Below, piece after piece: positions 1-5,200 of a DNA stretch of 6,736 nt. Every line of letters starts with the position of its first letter. The stretch's first letter is position 1. A program made the translations under genes and the position numbers. A model generated the notes under the pieces. It had not been told where the DNA came from. It did no database searches and worked only from the letters and a program-made list of their open reading frames with translations. The stretch comes from an uncultured Eubacteriales bacterium (GTDB taxonomy: Bacteria > Bacillota > Clostridia > Oscillospirales > Acutalibacteraceae), in contig OMPZ01000203.1 in assembly GCA_900313125.1 (NCBI GenBank), positions 1-6,736 of the forward strand, given 5' to 3'.

Positions 1-1429
1 ATTTGCTGTAAGCACCGCTGTCGGCACGTTTTCTGAATCGTGTTCCAAGCAAAATAAGGAAAAGAATGCCGCGGACAATAAGCTCAATGCACATCGCCGT
101 CCATATTCCGGGCAGCCCGTAGAGCGGCGCGAGATACGCGGCAAGCGTTATCCTGACAGCCCACATACTGACAAAGCTGACGACGCTAGACACCGCTGTA
201 TCACCTGCCCCGCGGAACACGCCTGCGGCAACTATCGACGCGGCGTACATCGGTTCGGCGAACGCTTCTATTTTGAGTACCTGCGCGCCGAGCGTCCTTA
301 TTGCCGCGTCAGGTGTAAGCAAGGCGATCATCTGAGGTGCGAACACATACATCAGCGCGCCGCTCGCCGTCATGACGAGCATTCCTATCAGCGTAGTCAG
401 CCAGCCCAGCCGTTTCGTTATGTCATACCGTTTTGCGCCGATGCATTGCCCGATTATCGTCGTGGCGGACGCGCCTATACCGTAGCCGGGCATATAGCAC
501 AGGCTTTCCGCCGTGATACCGAAGGAATTTGCCGCGATCGCAACCGCACCCAGCGGAGAAACTATGCGCGTGAACGCGATATACGCGCCGCAGGTTATCG
601 TTTGTTCTACGGCGACGGGAACGGCTATCCTGACGGCGTTTTTCATTTCATCGCGATCAAACACGAGCGGCTCGTTTGGTCGGATATGTAAGGGGGTGCT
701 GCGAACGAGCAGGAAATACATCAGCAAAAACACCGTGACTACCTCGGAAAGCGCAGTTCCGAGAGCAGCGCCTGCAACGCCGAGACCTGCGCCCGGCAGT
801 CTTAAAGCTGCGCCGAACAAAGCGACCTGCCTTGACGGGAATATCAGCAGCGCGTTGAAGATAACGTCGAGCGCGCACATGATGACCTCAAGAGCGCCCG
901 GCACATTCATATTGCCGCTGCACTGCAGCATTCCCGACGCGGTGTAGTTGAGCTGCATAAACGGCACGAACAGCGCGAATATAAGGAAGTAGACCGAAGC
1001 GTCCTTTCGTACGGCTTGCTCCGCGCCGAGCCATACGGGCAGGTGCGAGCTTATCAGAACTCCCGTCACGGCGAGTATCAGGCTGAACGCCGAAACTGCC
1101 AGCAAGCCGAGCTTTACGATATTTCTCGCGCCCTTTTCGTCCTTTGCGCCGATCCTTTTGGCTATCTGCACCGTAAAGCCCGTGGCGGCCGCCATTGACA
1201 GTCCTCCGAAAAGCCATGTGCTCGACGATACGAGACCTATTGCCGCCGAAGCGTTCGCTCCCATGCGTCCGACCATCGACGCGTCTATATACTGCATTAT
1301 AAGGCTTGAAAGCTGCGCGAGTATAGCAGGTATGCTCAGCTCGAATATCATAGCTATCTGCTGCGACGATGACAGCGTTTCTCCGTCGCGCATACGTTCA
1401 AGCAGCGTTTTCTTTTTAGTATCAGTCAT
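1..1429 (-). CDS. MATE-family multidrug/toxin efflux transporter, C-terminal tip beyond window
   Basis: The reading frame is open from the ATG at 1429 to the left edge, giving 476 codons without a stop. MATE proteins usually have about 440-480 residues, so only the last few are missing. The protein is very hydrophobic, with alternating membrane spans and short basic loops. Family-typical features are visible in both halves: an N-terminal MVGRMGANASAAIGL segment (residues 52-66, in the first helices), and in the second half YMPGYGIGASATTIIGQ followed by CIGAKR (about 312-334). The latter matches the conserved ESL-YMPG-G-A-TT-GQ-GA region of NorM/DinF-like MATE proteins. Members export cationic drugs or metabolites in exchange for Na+ or H+; substrate and coupling ion cannot be read here. 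The chosen start has AGAGGAAAG 4 bases upstream. The C-terminus becomes basic (RFRKRADSGAYSK) as expected for a cytoplasmic tail. The gene is divergent from the surface-protein gene and has its own promoter. Family confidence is high, subfamily uncertain. Confidence 0.95.
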   Translation of the reverse strand, partial: MTDTKKKTLLERMRDGETLSSSQQIAMIFELSIPAILAQLSSLIMQYIDASMVGRMGANASAAIGLVSSSTWLFGGLSMAAATGFTVQIAKRIGAKDEKGARNIVKLGLLAVSAFSLILAVTGVLISSHLPVWLGAEQAVRKDASVYFLIFALFVPFMQLNYTASGMLQCSGNMNVPGALEVIMCALDVIFNALLIFPSRQVALFGAALRLPGAGLGVAGAALGTALSEVVTVFLLMYFLLVRSTPLHIRPNEPLVFDRDEMKNAVRIAVPVAVEQTITCGAYIAFTRIVSPLGAVAIAANSFGITAESLCYMPGYGIGASATTIIGQCIGAKRYDITKRLGWLTTLIGMLVMTASGALMYVFAPQMIALLTPDAAIRTLGAQVLKIEAFAEPMYAASIVAAGVFRGAGDTAVSSVVSFVSMWAVRITLAAYLAPLYGLPGIWTAMCIELIVRGILFLILLGTRFRKRADSGAYSK

Positions 1430-1433
1430 AAAT

Positions 1434-1442
1434 CTTTCCTCT
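1434..1442 (-). promoter_or_regulatory. Ribosome binding site of the MATE gene
   Basis: Read on the minus strand this is AGAGGAAAG, followed by four bases and the ATG. It fits a Shine-Dalgarno and supports the start at 1429 over later in-frame methionines. Confidence 0.8.
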
Positions 1443-1512
1443 GATCGTCCGGACTTTGTTCCGAACGGTGATATGTGTGTCTATTTCATTTATATATATG
1501 ATTTACTTTTAT

Positions 1513-1541
1513 ATTGTACCACATATTTCTCTTCTCTGCAA
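1513..1541 (-). promoter_or_regulatory. Candidate sigma-A promoter for the MATE gene
   Basis: On the minus strand, TTGCAG (1541-1536) and TACAAT (1518-1513) are separated by exactly 17 bp. The -10 box matches consensus at 5 of 6 positions and the -35 at only 3 of 6, so moderate strength is expected. Transcription would start near 1506, giving a leader of about 75 nt. The leader contains the 8-bp palindrome GTCCGGAC (1446-1453). No other good promoter pair was seen between this point and the start codon. Confidence 0.5.
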
Positions 1542-1546
1542 ATCTT

Positions 1547-1731
1547 GCGGGCGAGCGCCCGCGGGCAATTGCGCGGTTTTAGGTTGTTCAATGCACTACT
1601 TTTTCGCCGCGCGGCTCGGCACTCCCAGAGTGCCTACCTTGTCTAATGCTGAAGTCTCGGCGTTTTATGGTGGTCTGCTTGATACATTCTTTGCCCACTT
1701 TAATATTACACTAACGCGGCTTGAACGCCGC
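1547..1731. other. Non-coding stretch with clustered GC-rich hairpins
   Basis: No supportable gene lies here. Several inverted repeats stand out: GCGGGCG/CGCCCGC with a 2-base loop (1547-1562), the palindrome GCCGCGCGGC (1606-1615), GGCACTC/GAGTGCC with a 3-base loop (1618-1634), and GCGGC/GCCGC with a 6-base loop (1716-1731). None is followed by a convincing T run on either strand, so they are not obvious intrinsic terminators. The segment is much richer in G+C than the AT-rich sequence on both sides (1480-1540 and 1735-1910), which suggests an inserted or structured element. A plus-strand frame stays open through it but lacks a ribosome binding site. Confidence 0.4.
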
Positions 1732-1787
1732 AAATGTCGAAATGGTTACACACACGATACAATAGTGACAATTTAACCAAAAAGAAA

Positions 1788-1821
1788 GTCAAATAGTAAA
1801 AATTATATGCTTACTATTGAC
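1788..1821. promoter_or_regulatory. Imperfect inverted repeat overlapping the -35 box (operator candidate)
   Basis: The left arm GTCAAATAGTAA (1788-1799) is the reverse complement of TTACTATTGAC (1811-1821) except for one extra A, with an 11-bp spacer. The right arm covers most of the TTGACA -35 box. A third partial copy, CAATAGTGACAATT (1760-1773), lies upstream; it shares GACAATT with 1819-1825 and its CAATAGT is the reverse complement of 1813-1819. This arrangement fits a dimeric transcription factor that would block or modulate RNA polymerase. The regulator is not in the window. AT-rich sequence raises the chance of a fortuitous match. Confidence 0.4.
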
Positions 1822-1846
1822 AATTCAAGTGCCGGTTTGATATAAT
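1817..1846 (+). promoter_or_regulatory. Near-perfect sigma-A promoter of the surface-protein gene
   Basis: TTGACA (1817-1822) and TATAAT (1841-1846) are both perfect consensus boxes with an 18-bp spacer. The -10 box is preceded by TGA, giving an extended -10 (TGnTATAAT). The start site should be near 1853. This places the promoter almost 300 bp upstream of the main start codon, so the transcript has a long leader. The start of an AT-rich upstream tract could further strengthen it. Confidence 0.88.
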
Positions 1847-1910
1847 TTAGTGTATAGAATTTTTCTGTATTTGTATTTTGAGAATATATTTTTTGTGCAG
1901 AAGTAATTGC

Positions 1911-2030
1911 CTGCCGCCGCGGCTTTATATCACGACGCTGTCCTGCGTTTTGACAGGAGAGTGCAGACGCAGGATCATGCAAAAGCCGCGGGGCGCAAAT
2001 ACTGCTGCCGCTGACTACAATCCACCGGCA
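1911..2030 (+). promoter_or_regulatory. Structured 5' leader RNA of unassigned class (possible riboswitch or attenuator)
   Basis: Within the leader a perfect 10-bp stem forms between CCGCGGCTTT (1917-1926) and AAAGCCGCGG (1982-1991). It can be lengthened by 3 bp if G1916 is bulged (GCC 1913-1915 with GGC 1992-1994). Inside it, TCCTGCGT (1941-1948) pairs with ACGCAGGA (1967-1974). The apical loop 1949-1966 carries CAGGAGAGTG (1954-1963), complementary to CGCTCTCCTG at 2061-2070 with one G-U pair. A competing inner helix, CTGTC (1938-1942) with GACAG (1952-1956), would exclude the 8-bp stem. A further hairpin TGCCG/CGGCA (2006-2010, 2026-2030) ends next to the mini-ORF's Shine-Dalgarno. Nested stems, a loop-to-downstream contact and mutually exclusive pairings are what regulatory leaders show. 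I recognise no known riboswitch consensus, so ligand and mechanism are unknown. Confidence 0.6.
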
Positions 2031-2038
2031 AAGGAGGT
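2030..2038 (+). promoter_or_regulatory. Strong Shine-Dalgarno of a five-codon leader ORF
   Basis: AAAGGAGGT is close to perfectly complementary to the 16S rRNA tail and lies 3-4 bases before the ATG at 2042, a slightly short spacing. It is a better match than the main gene's own site (AAGGAG at 2136). Its first base is part of the hairpin stem 2006-2030. Confidence 0.6.
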
Positions 2039-2041
2039 ACT

Positions 2042-2059
2042 ATGAAAATTGGTAAATGA
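2042..2059 (+). CDS. Putative leader peptide MKIGK
   Basis: ATG AAA ATT GGT AAA TGA encodes only MKIGK, far too short to be a structural gene. It is reported because a near-ideal Shine-Dalgarno precedes it and because it lies between a structured leader and a terminator-like hairpin. A ribosome on it would cover or free the segment 2061-2070, which can pair with the apical loop upstream. The peptide is not rich in one amino acid, so classical amino-acid attenuation is not indicated; two of five codons are lysine. An alternative is that this is a relic of an earlier start site or simply a ribosome standby site. Its TGA overlaps another ATG (2056) that opens a 37-codon frame ending at 2169, across the main start codon. 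Confidence 0.4.
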   Translation: MKIGK

Positions 2060-2068
2060 ACGCTCTCC

Positions 2069-2101
2069 TGACGTTTTATCGGGAAACGTTATTCATTTTT
2101 T
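2069..2101 (+). terminator. Weak terminator-like hairpin in the leader (possible attenuator)
   Basis: TGACGTTT (2069-2076) can pair with AAACGTTA (2084-2091), using one G-U pair, around a 7-base loop, and is followed by TTCATTTTTT (2092-2101). The stem is AT-rich and therefore weak, and the T run starts a few bases late, so full termination is unlikely. Its first two bases overlap the segment 2061-2070 that can pair with the upstream loop, so the two pairings could compete. It lies only 50 bp before the main start codon. Confidence 0.35.
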
Positions 2102-2135
2102 CAAAACACAATGCAGCATTATTCAAATTTAGAAA

Positions 2136-2141
2136 AAGGAG
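2136..2141 (+). promoter_or_regulatory. Ribosome binding site of the surface-protein gene
   Basis: AAGGAG lies nine bases before the ATG at 2151, good spacing for a Firmicutes gene. The product begins with a textbook signal peptide from this ATG, which confirms the start. Confidence 0.85.
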
Positions 2142-2150
2142 ATATTCTTT

Positions 2151-2261
2151 ATGGCAAAAAGCAAACTAAAGACCGCAGCAAAAAAGAGCGCAGCCGTTAT
2201 TTCGTCACTTGCACTTCTGATGTCATACGGAACAGTCGGCTTGTTTACGACAGCGAGTGCC
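2151..2261 (+). other. Sec-type signal peptide (residues 1-37)
   Basis: The n-region is strongly basic (K3, K5, K7, K11, K12). The hydrophobic core runs from A14 to F32 and contains AAVISSLALLMSYG. The cleavage site ASA (35-37) is followed by DTTDP. There is no lipobox cysteine and no twin-arginine motif, so export by Sec and cleavage by signal peptidase I are expected. Confidence 0.9.
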
Positions 2262-5200
2262 GATACAACGGATCCCGCCGCGTTAGCGACCGATATGCAG
2301 ATCATCGACCAGTACGGCAACGAGATACCCTCTAACTCGACTCTTCGCGTATATGTTGACAACTCGTCAATTGCGGGGCAGCCGGCGGTAACGTCATTCT
2401 ATGCAGTTATAAGCAACAAGGGTACTACTGAGCTTAACGACGGTGTTTCGTATACAAACGTTCCTAACGCGGAGATCACTCGTACTTTGGTATCTTCTGA
2501 CGATCACTCGAAAAAATATCGTTTCGATGTAAGAGGCTTTACTACGAAAGATAGTACGAAGACCGACCCCTTGACCGGCGCGGATATCCCATACACAGCC
2601 GAAACTTCCTTTGAACCGGGCTCGGCACTCAGCACGATCTACGCTACCGGTCCTGCGGCTAACCAAAAGGTACAGATCATAACGCAGGAACCCGCGTCGG
2701 ATCTTGTTCCGTCCTTCACAAAAACCGATGAAACAAGCACGGCTAAGGGAGCTGGCACGATCGACGTAAACGATAACAACTGGTACAATTCTACCAACGC
2801 AAACGGTACCGAGTATGTAGTTGTTGCAAACCACAAATATCAGCTCACATCAAATCTCGTAACGCAGCACCCCGGCGCTGACAAAAACTACCTTGACAAG
2901 GTCGAGTGGTCAGTTTACGAGGGAGTTTACGACAACTACAATATGGATCAGCTCGTCGAGGCAGACCCGAACAAGGCTCAGATCGGTAAAACATCAGGTC
3001 TGTTTTCGCCAAACGATTCAGGCCGTGTAACGATCGTTGCAAACTTTGCTGCTACTCCCGCGTTGGAGTATAATTCTGCTGCCGCAGAGACGGCTTATAA
3101 CGATCCGAACAACACGACAGTTACCACCAAACCGACTTTTACAGCGAATCCTATAACAGGAGAACCTACCGACAGACCTTTCGCATACGGTGAGAAGAAG
3201 AGAACTTCGTATCAATATGAGGTCGAGGAAAAAAAGCTGAAGCTTGCAAACGGAATGCCCATAATCAAAACTAACGATAAGGGCGAACCTCTCACAACAA
3301 CCTACAGCATGAATGAAGAACCGCTCCGCGCTCATTATTTTACAGATGATGACGGAGTTATGACAGCGAATCCTTATGTAACAGATGACGGCAGCATTGC
3401 AGGATACAGACGCGTAAACAACGTTCCTAAGTTCATTCAGGTAATGATACTTAAAGAAAATCCGGCAAAGAGCGTTAAATTTACAACTCTTCCAAATGTT
3501 TCCGTAATATACGATGACGAAGAAACCGGTTCAGATACAGAAAGCAACATCCCCGTAGGCACAATGGAACAGGGCGATACCTTCCAGCTTGACTATGACG
3601 CCGAAGCTACATACAGCGAGAAGGACGGGGTTGAGTATAAGAACGGCGCTACAGACGAGTTCACATGGGAATCCAGTGCCCCCGACATCGTATCCGTTGA
3701 CCAGACAGGTCACATTACGGCTAAGAACAAGGGTAAAGCTACGATCACGATCAAGGGCGAAACAAATAAGGAAGGCAAGTATGTCTCCGCGTCGTGCGTT
3801 ATCGAGGTTCGTACACTTGCAGACAGCGTTGCTATCACACCTTCTCCGACAGAAACAAGAGTTGATGTTGAAACGACAGTTTCTGCTGTAATGTCCCCCA
3901 ACAAAGCAAACGAGTTCGTTTCGTGGGAGTCAAAGGACGAGAAGATCGCAACAGTGCTTGCTCTCCCCTATAACGAAAACTCCAATATCCAGCAGGCAGT
4001 TATCACAGGTCACAAGGTAGGCACTACCGAGATCATAGCGACCACACGTTCGGGCAAGAAGGCTGTAGTAACGGTAACAGTTTACCCGAAGAAAACTGCG
4101 ACAAAGATCAGCCTTAAGACAACAAAAGACAGCGGTACTGCAGATATACAGAACGAAGAAGAGCTCTTCACTACAAAAGAGATGACTATCAACGCATACC
4201 TCACCGCACAGGACGGCTCCTCCGCCGACGAAAAAGCAGTATGGCGCGTTGACAACAACGAATCCGACCATGTATCCATTATTTCACAGGACAACGAAAA
4301 GATCACTCTCAAGGGAGTTACAAGGGGCGACGTTACAGTTGTCGCAAGAGATCAGGATAACGCCGACCTTTCCAAGACATTCGTGCTCCACGTTCTCAAG
4401 GGCTGCGACAAGGTAAGCATCTTAAAGAGTACAGGCGAGAATATCGGCAATTCGAGATCGCTCAACGTAGGCAGCGAGCTTGCTCTGAAAGCAGACATGA
4501 GGATCGACACCGGCAGCAACCCGTACGATCATGACGACGAGGTAGCAAAGTGGGAGTCGAGCAACCCGTCCGCTGTATCGGTAAACGAAAACGGCGTTGT
4601 AAAGGCACTCAAAGAGGGCAATGCTACGATAACAGTAACCACGAAGTCCGGCGTTAAGGGCACATACAACATTTCCGTATTCCTCGCGTCCTCGATAACG
4701 ATCAACGGCGCGACAACAAATCCTGACTATACTCTTTCGGCGGCTATCCAGCTCGATAATAATCTTAACGGCAGCAAAACTCTTACGGCAGCAGTAAGAG
4801 ACGGCTCAAACAGACAGGTAAACAATGTAGAATGCCGGTGGACATCAAGTAACGAAGATGTCGCAACAGTTTCTTCTACAGGCGTTATCACAGGCCGCGG
4901 CGTAGGTACGACGACTGTTACGGTTTCGTCAGGCTCTCAGTCGGCAGAATGCGAGGTAACGGTATACGCTCCCATTACGGCTGCTAAATACGATGAGATC
5001 GCACCGTTTATTTACACACCGCTCTCGACATCCTACGAACCGCATCCCGTATTTTATCACAACGCATACAGCAATGGCGCTGTTGTGAACAAGAACCTCG
5101 TTGAGAACAGCGACTACACGGTAGAATACTTCAACAATACAGGCGTAGGCAAAGCGTCGATGAAGATCACCGGTCAGGGCTACTACACAGGCTCTACAAC

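Noticed and set aside
446..1217. Several open frames on both strands within 446-1217.
   Set aside because: They are out-of-frame shadows of the MATE gene, arginine- and alanine-rich because of the GC-rich codons, and lack ribosome binding sites.
1618..1634. GGCACTC/GAGTGCC hairpin as an intrinsic terminator.
   Set aside because: No T run follows on either strand, and no gene ends here: both flanking genes point away.
1456..1776. Plus-strand open frame of 106 codons in the intergenic region.
   Set aside because: No ribosome binding site, it starts inside the MATE leader, has mixed hydrophobic and basic composition without a domain, and crosses several hairpins. More likely non-coding or a repeat by-product.
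1788..1825. Short spaced repeats considered as a CRISPR array.
   Set aside because: Only three half-sites of 7-12 bp with irregular spacing and mixed orientation; no regular repeat-spacer pattern and no cas genes.
1976..2000. GCAAAAGCC...GGGGC resembles the GCAAAGCC block of c-di-GMP-I (GEMM-I) riboswitches.
   Set aside because: The other conserved blocks (GCAAACC, the GNRA-capped stem, the terminal GGGTTACC-like segment) are not found, and the block is part of the 10-bp outer stem instead.
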